Of a stretch of DNA of 64,000 nt, positions 25,518-33,814 are shown in pieces. The stretch spans positions 203,327 to 267,326 of the forward strand of contig NZ_MRCM01000007.1 in the NCBI RefSeq assembly GCF_002303885.1, written 5' to 3'. The notes beneath the pieces were generated by a model. It made no database searches and had not been told where the DNA came from. It was given only the letters and a program-made list of their open reading frames with translations. How positions within the stretch are numbered: position 1 is the stretch's first letter; each line of letters begins with the position of its first letter. The DNA comes from Flavobacterium sp. ACN2 (GTDB lineage: Bacteria; Bacteroidota; Bacteroidia; Flavobacteriales; Flavobacteriaceae). The translations under genes and the position numbers were made by a program.

Positions 25518-26576
25518 TTAATCGTTAAAGTAGAATCCGTTTGGACCTAAACCAACAGTTAATTCTTTTAATAAGCTTCCGCTTAAGTTATAAATATAAG
25601 CTTTACTGCTTGAAGCAAAATCACCACCATCTGCAATAAAGATTCTATCATCTTTTACAGCAAAACCATACATTTTTCCGTACTCAGAAGTTGAGCTGTA
25701 TTCGAAAATTGGAGTTGTAGAAGCTGATGTTGCGGTGTAATCCATAGCGTAAACTGCAGTTTCTAGAGTATAGTATATTTTATTGTTGTAAATGTCTAGG
25801 TTTCTAACTCCATCAAGAGCTTCTGGAAAAGTAATTTTGCTGATAGAATTGTCAGACAATTTTACTTTTAAAATTTCACTTCTTTCTCCGTATGAGCTTC
25901 TAATGGTGTATAAAACACCATCTTTAATTTCCATTGTATCTGCTCCTAAACCAATAGTTACAGAAGTTTCAAGCTTGTTTGTTGCTGGATTTACTACAAG
26001 TAATTTATCGTTATTGTAAGGTTCAGTTACATAAAGTTTATTGTTGTAAACTTCGATATGATTAGCTGTTGCGTTTAAAGCAATTGTAGATTCTACTTTG
26101 TTTGTAGCTAAATTGATAACAGCGATAAAATCATCTGTATTACCAGCTGGGTTTGTGTTCGACGCGTAAGTATTGGCATTAGTTACATAAGCTTTTCCGT
26201 CTTTTACAACACCATATCTTGGAGTAATTAGGCCAGTTTCGATTTTTGCTTCAAGTTTAAATGTATAACGATTTACTACATTTATAACATTAGAACCGCC
26301 AGCAATAATGTATGCTTTATCTCCATCAAAAAAGATATTCTGAAGATATTTTCCAACAAAATCAGAACCATTTACAGTACTGTATACATCTTTTGTGAAA
26401 GTATTTAAATCGTCGCTAACGAAAGAAACAGAACCTCCATCAGTAAAATTTCCCTCATTTAAGATGAAAATTCCATCATCATAAACTCCTTTTGGATCAT
26501 TGGAGTCATCGTCATTAGAACAAGAAACAAAAAGCGAAACGCTAAGTGCTACTAAAAATAATCTAGTTAGTTTCAT
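25518..26576 (-). CDS. BtuG-like surface lipoprotein, YncE-type beta-propeller
   Basis: A 352-residue lipoprotein (MKLTRLFLVALSVSLFVSC, then SNDDDSNDP spacer, as on surface-exported Bacteroidota lipoproteins). It is made of repeated beta-propeller blades of the YncE/DUF5074 type: DGIFILNEGNFTDGGSVSF, INVVNRYTFKLEAKI, IAVINLATNKVESTI, LLVVNPATNKLETSV. It lies 4 bases downstream of the TonB receptor that is under a cobalamin riboswitch. In Bacteroides, BtuG is a surface beta-propeller lipoprotein that captures B12 with very high affinity and sits on BtuB. The same role is proposed here from architecture and position. Confidence 0.8.
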   Translation of the reverse strand: MKLTRLFLVALSVSLFVSCSNDDDSNDPKGVYDDGIFILNEGNFTDGGSVSFVSDDLNTFTKDVYSTVNGSDFVGKYLQNIFFDGDKAYIIAGGSNVINVVNRYTFKLEAKIETGLITPRYGVVKDGKAYVTNANTYASNTNPAGNTDDFIAVINLATNKVESTIALNATANHIEVYNNKLYVTEPYNNDKLLVVNPATNKLETSVTIGLGADTMEIKDGVLYTIRSSYGERSEILKVKLSDNSISKITFPEALDGVRNLDIYNNKIYYTLETAVYAMDYTATSASTTPIFEYSSTSEYGKMYGFAVKDDRIFIADGGDFASSSKAYIYNLSGSLLKELTVGLGPNGFYFND

Positions 26577-26580
26577 TATA

Positions 26581-28434
26581 TTAAAATTTAAGGTTTAAGT
26601 ACAAATTAAAATTCCTTCCTGGCATTGGTCTATATTCTAAACTTTGATAAAATGTATTCCAAAGATTTAGAACTTGAAATCCTACTTTAAAAGAAGATAA
26701 AAATTTAAAATCATAATCAATTCCAATATTTGATACATTGTAGGCATCAACAATTTTATCAGGATCGTTGTCAGATTGTGTATAGACAAAGCCATTATAA
26801 AGAAATTGATAATAGGCAGAAATGTTTTTTCTTGAATAAGCAACAGAAGCTGTAACTTTATTAAAAGGAACAAAAAACAACTGTTTTTTAGTTTCAACAT
26901 TTTCTGATATGGTATAAGCATAAGTTGCATTTGCTGTCAGGTTGTTTTTGCCATAACTTTTCTTCCAACTCAACAATGTTTCTGCTCCATAGCTATTTAC
27001 TTTGTCTGTATTTTGTGGCATCCAAATACCATTTGTTCCAGGAACCCATCTTAGCAAATCTTTTATTTTCATATAATAAAAGGTCTGAGTTATATTAAAA
27101 TTTTGAAAAGTAAAAACATTGCCAATTTCTGCCTGATAAGAACTTTCGGGTTTTAAGTCTGGATTTCCGCCTTCTTCCCAATACAAATCATTGAAGGTTG
27201 GAATTCTGAAATTTCGTGATGCATTTAATTTCAAATTATATAATTTCCCAAACTGATAAGAAGAACCAACTGAAAATAGGACTGGAGATTGGTAGTTGTC
27301 TGTGAATTCTTTTCGAATGCCAAATTCATTTTTCCAATTAGCAGAAGCATCTTGTTTAACAAGCAAAGCTGCAGAACTTATTTCTCTCACATTATCACCA
27401 AAACCAGAACCATATCCTTTAGTTCGATTATATTCTAGGATTCCATTGGCTTGTAATGATTTGAATATTTGATACCCCAGATCTGCTTTTGTGATTAAGC
27501 TTTCTGTTTTTCCGTACGTATAAATATTACTCGAATTATCGGCATAATATTGATAGTTCTCGAAAATATAGGCAGTTTTTAAATTTGTTGTGAATTTTCC
27601 AAAATTACCATCGTATTCTAGTAAATTTCTATTAAAGCCATTAACATATTTACTCTTCATTTCAGATTCAGAAACCAAAGACGTATTTCTATCTGTGTTT
27701 GAGGTTTGGGTGTATAGTTTTAGAGTGTTTTTGGCATCAATTTTATAACCAGCATTAGCACTTAAAGTAATAACGTCATATTGGCCATTTTGGTTCCATC
27801 GCTGTTCGCCTTTCCAGTTGTACTGATTCAGATATTTATAATCGTTTGTCGAGCTATTTTTAGACAATCCGATTTGAGCACTCCATTTTTTGTTTGAAAT
27901 AGAAGTTTTATAATTAATCCCAATCGTATTAAAACTACCGTAATCTAGTCTTAAATTATTCTCAAACCGATTAAAAAACAACAGATCGTTATTTAAATGT
28001 ACGGTTCCTCCAACAGCACCGCTTCCGTAAATCACACTTCCACCACCTGCTTTTACGCTTATCGAATTATAATCAGAACCTGAAATGGTATTAAAATCGG
28101 TACTTCCATTCATTTGGGAATTAATGTTAATTCCATTCCAGATTACTGCGGTCTGAGAAGAGGTAGTTCCTCTAAAAGCTACGGTAGATAACATTCCGCG
28201 ACCGTATTCTTTAAAGTAAATCGTAGAATTAAAGTTTAATAAATCGGTTAGAAGAGCTTCGTTTTTGCCAATAACAGAATCGTTTAATTTTAAAACAGAT
28301 TGTGAAACTGAATATTTTTTTAAATTTTTGTCTGAAACCAATACTTCTTTAAGGCTGGTAATAGAATCGCTCTGCGCCCAAATAATCTGGCACATCACAA
28401 ATAAACAAAAAGCAAGAAGTCGTTTTAAAGTCAT
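26581..28434 (-). CDS. btuB: TonB-dependent receptor for cobalamin (BtuB-like)
   Basis: A 617-residue outer-membrane receptor with signal peptide (about 1-20, ending WAQSDS). LKEVLVSDKN is a TonB-box-like start. A plug domain (FRGTTSSQTAVIWNGININS, GGGSVIYGSGAVGGTVHLNND) is followed by a 22-strand barrel ending in aromatic NLYLNLKF. Ligand is assigned mainly from the cobalamin riboswitch in its leader and the BtuG-like partner; length and short plug match BtuB. It begins the two-gene btuB-btuG operon. Sequence alone would not separate B12 from other small ligands. Confidence 0.88.
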   Translation of the reverse strand: MTLKRLLAFCLFVMCQIIWAQSDSITSLKEVLVSDKNLKKYSVSQSVLKLNDSVIGKNEALLTDLLNFNSTIYFKEYGRGMLSTVAFRGTTSSQTAVIWNGININSQMNGSTDFNTISGSDYNSISVKAGGGSVIYGSGAVGGTVHLNNDLLFFNRFENNLRLDYGSFNTIGINYKTSISNKKWSAQIGLSKNSSTNDYKYLNQYNWKGEQRWNQNGQYDVITLSANAGYKIDAKNTLKLYTQTSNTDRNTSLVSESEMKSKYVNGFNRNLLEYDGNFGKFTTNLKTAYIFENYQYYADNSSNIYTYGKTESLITKADLGYQIFKSLQANGILEYNRTKGYGSGFGDNVREISSAALLVKQDASANWKNEFGIRKEFTDNYQSPVLFSVGSSYQFGKLYNLKLNASRNFRIPTFNDLYWEEGGNPDLKPESSYQAEIGNVFTFQNFNITQTFYYMKIKDLLRWVPGTNGIWMPQNTDKVNSYGAETLLSWKKSYGKNNLTANATYAYTISENVETKKQLFFVPFNKVTASVAYSRKNISAYYQFLYNGFVYTQSDNDPDKIVDAYNVSNIGIDYDFKFLSSFKVGFQVLNLWNTFYQSLEYRPMPGRNFNLYLNLKF

Positions 28435-28471
28435 AATTCCTTCACTCTTTTTCCCGAGAGCTCGATAAATT

Positions 28472-28650
28472 GTTACAAAGGCAGGTCTCCTGGCTTGCGT
28501 CTTGCTGTTTACCTTCCCATCACGCAGGGCGTGACAGTGGTGATGTAGTTACAGCAAGCATTCATTTTTGTGAACTTAGCTTACAGTTGCGGGTACAGCT
28601 CAAGAAATTACTTGATTCCCTTTTAATGTGTTTTTGAATTAAAAACACAA
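28472..28650 (-). promoter_or_regulatory. Cobalamin riboswitch (adenosylcobalamin/B12 aptamer)
   Basis: Read on the minus strand, the leader has the conserved blocks in order: AAAAGGGAATC (28624-28614), GCTGTACCCGCAACTGTAA (28599-28581), CCACTGT (28540-28534), GATGGGAAGGT (28521-28511), and the B12 box AGCCAGGAGACCTGCC (28495-28480). These are the core elements of the Rfam RF00174 class. It lies 38-45 bases before the btuB start codon, so it probably controls translation or termination. The whole aptamer is placed between a promoter and btuB. Confidence 0.95.
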
Positions 28651-28663
28651 CCTTAATTTGCTG

Positions 28664-28696
28664 CAAAGATAAAGTTAAAAATACTGATTATTCAAA
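28664..28696 (-). promoter_or_regulatory. Promoter of the riboswitch-btuB-btuG transcript
   Basis: Minus strand TTTG (28696-28693), 21 nt, then TATCTTTG (28671-28664). It would begin transcription about 7 bases before the aptamer. Confidence 0.55.
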
Positions 28697-28735
28697 TTTG
28701 TTTTATGTTTCATGAAAAATTATAAATTATTTGCA

Positions 28736-29269
28736 TTAAAAATCGATTTTTATAACTTCTCCGAAATCAACTTTATTATTGAAAGCGTCTTTTAATGGCA
28801 GTGAACTCTGATGGCACAAAATACTTCTGATGATTCCGGCGTGAGCCACAATAACAATTGGCTGATTTGTTTTAGAAATTGTTTCAGATAAAAAATTACC
28901 GACTCTTTCGTGTAATTCAACAAAAGATTCTCCGTTTGAAACTTTGATATTCACAAAATCTTCCATCCACGGATTGAGCTCCTCAGACGGAATTTCGTTC
29001 CAACTTTTCAATTCCCAATCGCCAAAATTCATTTCCTTTAAACGTTCGTCTTCGTGATAAGAAATGGTTTTAATATTTTCTTGAATATGTTTTGCTAAAA
29101 TGACACAGCGCTTTAACGGACTAGAGAAGATTATTGCCTCCGAAGGAAGTTCAGAAATAATTCTGCCGAAAATTTCATCAAATGGAACTGCAATATCAAC
29201 ATCTGATTGTCCGTAACAGATTCCTTTTTCGCAGATGGTTTCGGTATGGCGAACTAGATAAATTTCCAT
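28736..29269 (-). CDS. cobC: Alpha-ribazole phosphatase (histidine phosphatase family)
   Basis: The enzyme removes phosphate from alpha-ribazole-5'-phosphate (or the cobalamin phosphate) in the last steps of B12 assembly. The start at 29269 gives MEIYLVRHTET with the catalytic histidine at residue 8; the open frame upstream has no such support. Other family residues are SSPLKRC, an acidic LKEMNFGDWELK, and VAHAGIIRSIL with the second histidine. The 177-residue size is normal. Its first 16 bases overlap the end of cobS, so cobS and cobC are translationally coupled. Confidence 0.88.
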   Translation of the reverse strand: MEIYLVRHTETICEKGICYGQSDVDIAVPFDEIFGRIISELPSEAIIFSSPLKRCVILAKHIQENIKTISYHEDERLKEMNFGDWELKSWNEIPSEELNPWMEDFVNIKVSNGESFVELHERVGNFLSETISKTNQPIVIVAHAGIIRSILCHQSSLPLKDAFNNKVDFGEVIKIDF

Positions 29270-30039
29270 AAAAATAAAATACTTAAGTAAAATACCACTT
29301 CGCAAACTTGTTGTGTAGCGCCAAGACAATCTCCTGTATAACCGTCAATCCATTTCTGAAAATATCGCGCTAAAAAATATCGAGTTATATAAACGGGAAT
29401 TATAGCCAGAAGAAATTTTAAATCAAAATAAGAAAATACAAGTAACGGAATTAATCCAAAAAAGAAAGAGCCAAAAACTTCTTTCCAAGTATATTGTTTA
29501 GCGATTGGTTTGCTTTTGCTAGAAGCATCTTCACGCGAATATTCGTGTGTAAAAATAATACTGATTGCCGCCAGACGACTCAAAGAATGTGCAGAAATGA
29601 ATAAAAGGAAAATTAGTAAAATGTTATTAGTGAAAAGTAAAATAGATTCTGAAAGCAGTTTGAATTTTAGTAGAAAAAGTAAAACCAATCCGATTGCTCC
29701 ATAAGCGCCAATAGCGCTGTCTTTCATAATCATTAGGATTTTTTCTTTGGTCCAGCCTCCACCAAAACCATCACAGACATCGGCAAATCCGTCTTCATGA
29801 AAAGCTCCAGTAGTTAAGATAGAAGCAATAATTGCCAATATAACAGCAATTTCCGTTGAAAGAAAAAATGAAAAAAGATAAAAAGCCAGAAAGGAAATAC
29901 TCCCAACAATCCAACCAATAAATGGGAAATATCTTGTGGCTTTATTTAAATAATCTGGATGATGTGTAATGTTTTTTGGACACGGAATTCTGGTGTAAAA
30001 CATTAAACAGGTGAAGAAAATATGTAGTTCTTTTTTCAT
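29254..30039 (-). CDS. cobS: Adenosylcobinamide-GDP ribazoletransferase
   Basis: A 261-residue inner-membrane enzyme that joins adenosylcobinamide-GDP with alpha-ribazole to make cobalamin (phosphate). Typical CobS features: MFYTRIPCP at the N terminus, TGAFHEDGFADVCDGFGGGWTKEKILMIMKDSAIGAYG (the metal-binding D-x-x-D-x-x-D-x-x-x-G-G region, seen at residues about 75-110), and several helices. The start codon lies at the edge of the tandem repeat 30037-30258, so its leader is made of repeat sequence. Confidence 0.93.
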   Translation of the reverse strand: MKKELHIFFTCLMFYTRIPCPKNITHHPDYLNKATRYFPFIGWIVGSISFLAFYLFSFFLSTEIAVILAIIASILTTGAFHEDGFADVCDGFGGGWTKEKILMIMKDSAIGAYGAIGLVLLFLLKFKLLSESILLFTNNILLIFLLFISAHSLSRLAAISIIFTHEYSREDASSKSKPIAKQYTWKEVFGSFFFGLIPLLVFSYFDLKFLLAIIPVYITRYFLARYFQKWIDGYTGDCLGATQQVCEVVFYLSILFLWKFI

Positions 30040-30480
30040 TTGATTATAATTGTTTGGCTAAAGCCCTCTTTAGGAGCAAATTTATAACCTCCAGATAAAT
30101 CTGGAGGCAATTCAAAAATAAAATTTAAAAAAAAAAATGATTTCTATGAATTGCCAACATCTTTAGATGTTGGTTTATTTATAGGTACTAAGATTGGCTT
30201 TAGCCAAATTTTCTTGAGATTGCTTACATCCAAAATTGACTATAAATTCTTCACATTTCATTTGATTATGATTATTGTTTGGCTAAAGCCCTCTTTAGGA
30301 GCAAATTTATAACCTCCAGATAAATCTGGAGGCAATTCAAAAATAAAATTTTAAAAAAAAAATAATTTCTATGAATTGCCAACATCTTTAGATGTTGGTT
30401 TATTTATAGGCACTAAGATTGGCTTTAGCCAAATTTTTCTTAAAGATTGTTTAAATCCAAATTTGATCATAAATTCTTCA
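30037..30480. repeat. Tandem duplication of a RAYT/REP palindromic unit
   Basis: Two direct copies with a period of 222 bases, starting at 30037 and 30259. Each has TTTGGCTAAAGCC, a CTCCAGATAAATCTGGAG hairpin, a CCAACATCTTTAGATGTTGG hairpin, and closes with GGCTTTAGCCAAA, so each is bounded by the inverted pair TTGGCTAAAGCC / GGCTTTAGCCAA. Copy 2 runs into the 3' end of the RAYT gene; copy 1 carries only a remnant of that 3' end (30170-30258). These are REP-like units. They fill the 329-base gap between cobS and RAYT. Confidence 0.88.
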
Positions 30481-30872
30481 TATTCTTCTTGAAATGTTTT
30501 CTTTTTATGATGCTCTTCTTGATTTTTAATATAATCCCGAACTTTATCTACAATAGATTCTGAAACTGAAACTGCAAAATATTCATCCTGCCATTCAAAT
30601 TTATCTCTAGTCAATTGATTTTTATTAATCCAATATGAAGATTCACCTTTTAATAGCTGTATTGTTTTCTGAAGAGTCTGATTATTACCTAATGAAATTA
30701 AACAATGGCAATGATCAGAATATCCACTAATGAAATGAAGATAAATTTCTTTATTTAATGCATTTTCTTTCATGTGATGCCACACTTTTTGACGAAGATC
30801 AGCTGAATTTAAAAAAGGAAATCTGTTTTTGGTACTCCAAACACAATGAATATAAATTTTTGTAAAAGACAT
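30369..30872 (-). CDS. REP-associated tyrosine transposase (RAYT, Y1_Tnp family)
   Basis: A 167-residue Y1 (HUH) transposase-like protein. The HUH-type motif is SDHCHCLISL (His 54 and His 56), and the catalytic tyrosine is likely in VRDYIKNQEEHH (Tyr 114). It belongs to the IS200-related RAYT branch that processes single-stranded REP palindromes. Its last codons (IWLKPILVPINKPTSKDVGNS) lie inside the REP-like unit, the WLKP codons being the GGCTTTAGCC terminal word itself. It sits between cobS and bluB-cobT, on the same strand, so it may ride in the cobalamin operon. Confidence 0.88.
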   Translation of the reverse strand: MSFTKIYIHCVWSTKNRFPFLNSADLRQKVWHHMKENALNKEIYLHFISGYSDHCHCLISLGNNQTLQKTIQLLKGESSYWINKNQLTRDKFEWQDEYFAVSVSESIVDKVRDYIKNQEEHHKKKTFQEEYEEFMIKFGFKQSLRKIWLKPILVPINKPTSKDVGNS

Positions 30873-30930
30873 GTAATAAATAACTTTAATTAGAAATTCA
30901 AAGTTATGAACTTTAAATCTTAAAAGAAAG

Positions 30931-32610
30931 TTATTTCCTACTTATCCCCGCGCTTTCAAAACTCGCCATTTCATTCAAAAAAGCTTCAGCCGATTTTAAA
31001 ATAGGAAACGCGACAGCACAGCCTGTTCCTTCTCCCAAACGTAAATCGAGATTTAAAATAGGTTTTGCTTCTAAATAATTTAGCAATTCCGAATGCGCTT
31101 TTTCAGCAGAGCAATGGCAAAAAACAGCATTTTGTTTGATGTTCGGATTTATTTTGGAAGCAATTAAATATGCCACAGTACAAATGAAACCATCAACGAG
31201 AATTAGCATTTTATGATCAAAAGCAGCGATCATTCCGCCAGCCATTTGAAGAATCTCAAAACCGCCAAAATAGGAAAGTTGCGAGATTAATTCGGCTTGA
31301 CCAGAATAATTATCTAATGCTTTTTGGAGTAAATTTTGTTTTAGAAGCAGTTTTTCGTTTTCAACTCCAGTTCCTTTTCCGATACATTCTTGAATAGGGA
31401 AGCCGGTTAAAAGGCTCATTAAAACAGAAGCGGTTGAAGTGTTTCCAATTCCCATTTCGCCAAAACCAATGCAGTTTGAACCAGATTTTGCAATATTTTC
31501 AACAATCGATTTTCCTTTCTCAAAACAGAAATGAACTTCCGATTCGCTCATTGCGGGAACATGGAGAAAAGACTGCGTTCCCTTTGCAATTTTAGCATCG
31601 ATTAATTTGGCATTAGTTGGAAAATCATAGTTGACGCCTGAATCTACAATAGACAATTCAATATTGTTTTGTTTGCAGAAAGCGTTTATTGCTGCACCGC
31701 CATCGAGAAAATTATTGACCATTTGTCTTGTAACATCCTGCGGATAATCACTTACGCCATGATTTGCAATTCCGTGATCTGCTGCAAAAACTACAATATT
31801 AGGTTTTAGGATTTTCGGATTTAAAGTTTCAAAAACCTTTGCCATTTGAAAGGCCAGAGATTCTAAAGTGCCTAAAGAACCTACAGGTTTTGTTTTTGAA
31901 TCTATTTTTTCTTGTAAAAGTGTATTGAAATCAGATTTGTTTTGTATTTCGCTTTCTGATTTCAAATCAAAATCTGGAACATTTATTTGATGAATTTCTT
32001 TGATTTCAGTACAGATAGGCGCTTCCGATTTTTGTTTCCAATGCAATTGCTGCAGCATTGGCTGATTGTTGTAATTGGTGACTGGTTTTCCGATGCAGAA
32101 ATATCCCAGAGGTTCTATATTTTCAGGTAAATCAAGGATTTTTTTAAACTGATAATAATTGAGGATCGAAACCCAGCCCATTCCATAACCTTGTTCTGTC
32201 AGCGAAAGCCAAATGTTTTGCGCGGCACAAACCGAGCTGAATTTTACTGCTTCGTTACTGCCAATTGTTCCAATCGTAAACTGATTGAGAACCGAACGGT
32301 CGTAAGCAATGACGAGTCCGATGGGTGCTTCTTCGATTGCTTCGAGTTTTAGTGATCTGTAAAGTTCTTTCTGTTCAGGATTATCGGTAAGTTCTTCGGC
32401 TTTTTTATTATAGTCTAAAAAAAGTTTTTTAATAGACGTTTTAACCTCGTCTGACTTAATCAGAAAATATCTTGTAGCATCGGTCAATCCGACAGAAGGT
32501 GCCCAATGTCCAGCTTGTAAAGCTTTCTCAATTACTTCATCTGGAACTTTATCGGCTGTAAAATGTCGTGTGTCTCGGCGGGATTTTATTATATCGTCTA
32601 AATTACTCAT
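30931..32610 (-). CDS. cobT: Fusion of 5,6-dimethylbenzimidazole synthase (BluB) and NaMN:DMB phosphoribosyltransferase (CobT)
   Basis: About 559 residues with two complete enzymes. Residues 1-200 are BluB, a nitroreductase-like FMN enzyme that makes the lower ligand DMB from FMNH2: SRRDTRHFTADKVPD, HWAPSVGLTDATRYF, EEAPIGLVIAYDRS, GYGMGWVSI, CIGKPV. Residues about 215-559 are CobT, which makes alpha-ribazole phosphate: SKTKPVGSLGTLE, VFAADHGIANHGVSDYPQDVT, GEMGIGNTSTAS, and the catalytic glutamate in RLGEGTG. The linker is only about 20 residues. ATG 32610 is chosen over a TTG five codons earlier because it begins the conserved MSNLDDIIKSRRD. A fusion would pass DMB directly from BluB to CobT. 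Confidence 0.92.
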   Translation of the reverse strand: MSNLDDIIKSRRDTRHFTADKVPDEVIEKALQAGHWAPSVGLTDATRYFLIKSDEVKTSIKKLFLDYNKKAEELTDNPEQKELYRSLKLEAIEEAPIGLVIAYDRSVLNQFTIGTIGSNEAVKFSSVCAAQNIWLSLTEQGYGMGWVSILNYYQFKKILDLPENIEPLGYFCIGKPVTNYNNQPMLQQLHWKQKSEAPICTEIKEIHQINVPDFDLKSESEIQNKSDFNTLLQEKIDSKTKPVGSLGTLESLAFQMAKVFETLNPKILKPNIVVFAADHGIANHGVSDYPQDVTRQMVNNFLDGGAAINAFCKQNNIELSIVDSGVNYDFPTNAKLIDAKIAKGTQSFLHVPAMSESEVHFCFEKGKSIVENIAKSGSNCIGFGEMGIGNTSTASVLMSLLTGFPIQECIGKGTGVENEKLLLKQNLLQKALDNYSGQAELISQLSYFGGFEILQMAGGMIAAFDHKMLILVDGFICTVAYLIASKINPNIKQNAVFCHCSAEKAHSELLNYLEAKPILNLDLRLGEGTGCAVAFPILKSAEAFLNEMASFESAGISRK

Positions 32611-32624
32611 AATTTTCAATTTCA

Positions 32625-32648
32625 AATATCAATATCAATATCAATATC
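32625..32648. repeat. Hexamer microsatellite (AATATC)4 before bluB-cobT
   Basis: Four perfect copies of AATATC lie 15-38 bases before the start codon. Copy number changes would alter promoter/leader spacing by 6 bases. Confidence 0.8.
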
Positions 32649-32753
32649 AATTTACTCTTTATGTAAAGGTACTTCACGATATTGGAATTTGAAGTTTAAA
32701 AATTCAGAATTTGTTTTATTGATTTTTGAAATTGACATTGAATTTTGCCATTG

Positions 32754-33263
32754 TTACCCTTTTATTTTAACTGGAATTCCCGAAACCATCAGCACAACTT
32801 GATCGGCATTTGCAGCAAGAAATTGATTCATCCAACCCTGAAGTTCAACAAATTTCCTCCCTATGTGAGTTTCTGCATGAACGCCCATTCCGATTTCGTT
32901 TGTTACAATAATGATATTGGCATTTTCATGTTTGGCAATGGCAAGAAATTCTTTTTTTGCTTCTTCCAAACTAAGCTCCACATCGTTTTTAGTATCAATA
33001 AAAAAATTAGTCAACCAAAGCGTTACACAGTCAATTAAGGCCGTTTTTCCAGAAAAATCAATTTCGCTTAAGTATTTCTCTTTTTCAATATTGGTCCAAT
33101 GTTCGTCTCTTTCCTGCTGATGACGATCAATTCGGTTTTGAAAATCTGCATCCCACTTTCGAGCAGTTGCTACATATAAAGGAGAGTCGGAAAGTTCTAA
33201 AGCTAGTTTCTGAGCATACCCGCTTTTTCCAGAACGCTCGCCGCCAGTTATCAAGTAAATCAT
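32754..33263 (-). CDS. cobU: Adenosylcobinamide kinase / adenosylcobinamide-phosphate guanylyltransferase
   Basis: The bifunctional enzyme phosphorylates adenosylcobinamide and then adds GMP, giving the CobS substrate. The 169 residues start MIYLITGGERSGKSGYAQ with the P-loop GGERSGKS, and RIDRHQQERDEHW carries the histidine that forms the GMP intermediate; DCVTLWLTN is the conserved Walker B-like part. It is on the same strand as bluB-cobT, cobS and cobC, 143 bases upstream of bluB-cobT. Salvage of imported cobinamide is implied. Confidence 0.95.
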   Translation of the reverse strand: MIYLITGGERSGKSGYAQKLALELSDSPLYVATARKWDADFQNRIDRHQQERDEHWTNIEKEKYLSEIDFSGKTALIDCVTLWLTNFFIDTKNDVELSLEEAKKEFLAIAKHENANIIIVTNEIGMGVHAETHIGRKFVELQGWMNQFLAANADQVVLMVSGIPVKIKG

Positions 33264-33357
33264 TTTTATTAATTATAAGTTATGAGTTTTGTTTAGCAAT
33301 TTATAAATTTAAATATGAGCTATTCACTCATAACTCATAATTTATATTTCATAACTC

Positions 33358-33720
33358 CTAATACGGGCAATGTCGGCAGTTGTTTCCGCAGCAAGTTCCT
33401 CTTTTTAAATGAAACCAAGCTTTAAAAACGTAATTGCCATTTTCGATATAATAGTCAATTCCTTCAATTAAATTGTCGTTTTTCGGCAATAGCATTGCCT
33501 TATTATTAAGAGCCTTTTTTGGAGTTACGGTTTCGACATAAGCATCAATTTTATCTTCGCAGGCTTCCTTAAAGCACACAGGACAAAGGCAATCGCCTCC
33601 TTCAGAAAGATTGAAAATGGGTGGGTAATCATTACACCAGCACTTGTTTTCGGGTGAAGTGTCTCCGCATGAAAAAGCGGTTTCACAACTGGAGCAGATT
33701 TTTGTTTTTGGTGCATTCAT
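33358..33720 (-). CDS. Cysteine-rich CWC / DUF5522 small protein
   Basis: The frame is open far upstream, but that part lies antisense to the next gene; ATG 33720 gives MNAPKTKICSSCETAFSCG and a 120-residue protein. The N-terminal half has the cysteine-rich CWC pattern (CSSC...CG...CWC, then CLCPVCFKEAC), probably zinc-binding. The C-terminal half has YYIENGNYVFKAWFHLKRG ending CCGNNCRHCPY, the DUF5522 signature, again cysteine-rich. Both families are of unknown role. It lies between cobU and the BtuF gene, divergent from the latter. Confidence 0.8.
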   Translation of the reverse strand: MNAPKTKICSSCETAFSCGDTSPENKCWCNDYPPIFNLSEGGDCLCPVCFKEACEDKIDAYVETVTPKKALNNKAMLLPKNDNLIEGIDYYIENGNYVFKAWFHLKRGTCCGNNCRHCPY

Positions 33721-33785
33721 CAAATAAAAGGCTATTTGTTTAAATTTGTACGAATAAAGGTAAACAAAAAAAATAGAAATTAATT

Positions 33786-33793
33786 TACCTTTG
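33786..33793 (+). promoter_or_regulatory. -7 box of the BtuFCD operon
   Basis: TACCTTTG (TAnnTTTG pattern), 21 bases before the ATG. An earlier TAAATTTG at 33741-33748 is an alternative. Confidence 0.4.
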
Positions 33794-33814
33794 TGGCTAC
33801 ACAAAACATAAAAT

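Noticed and set aside
30037..30480. Insertion sequence with conventional inverted repeats
   Set aside because: No IS-length gene with flanking target duplication; the units are REP-like palindromes associated with a Y1 RAYT.
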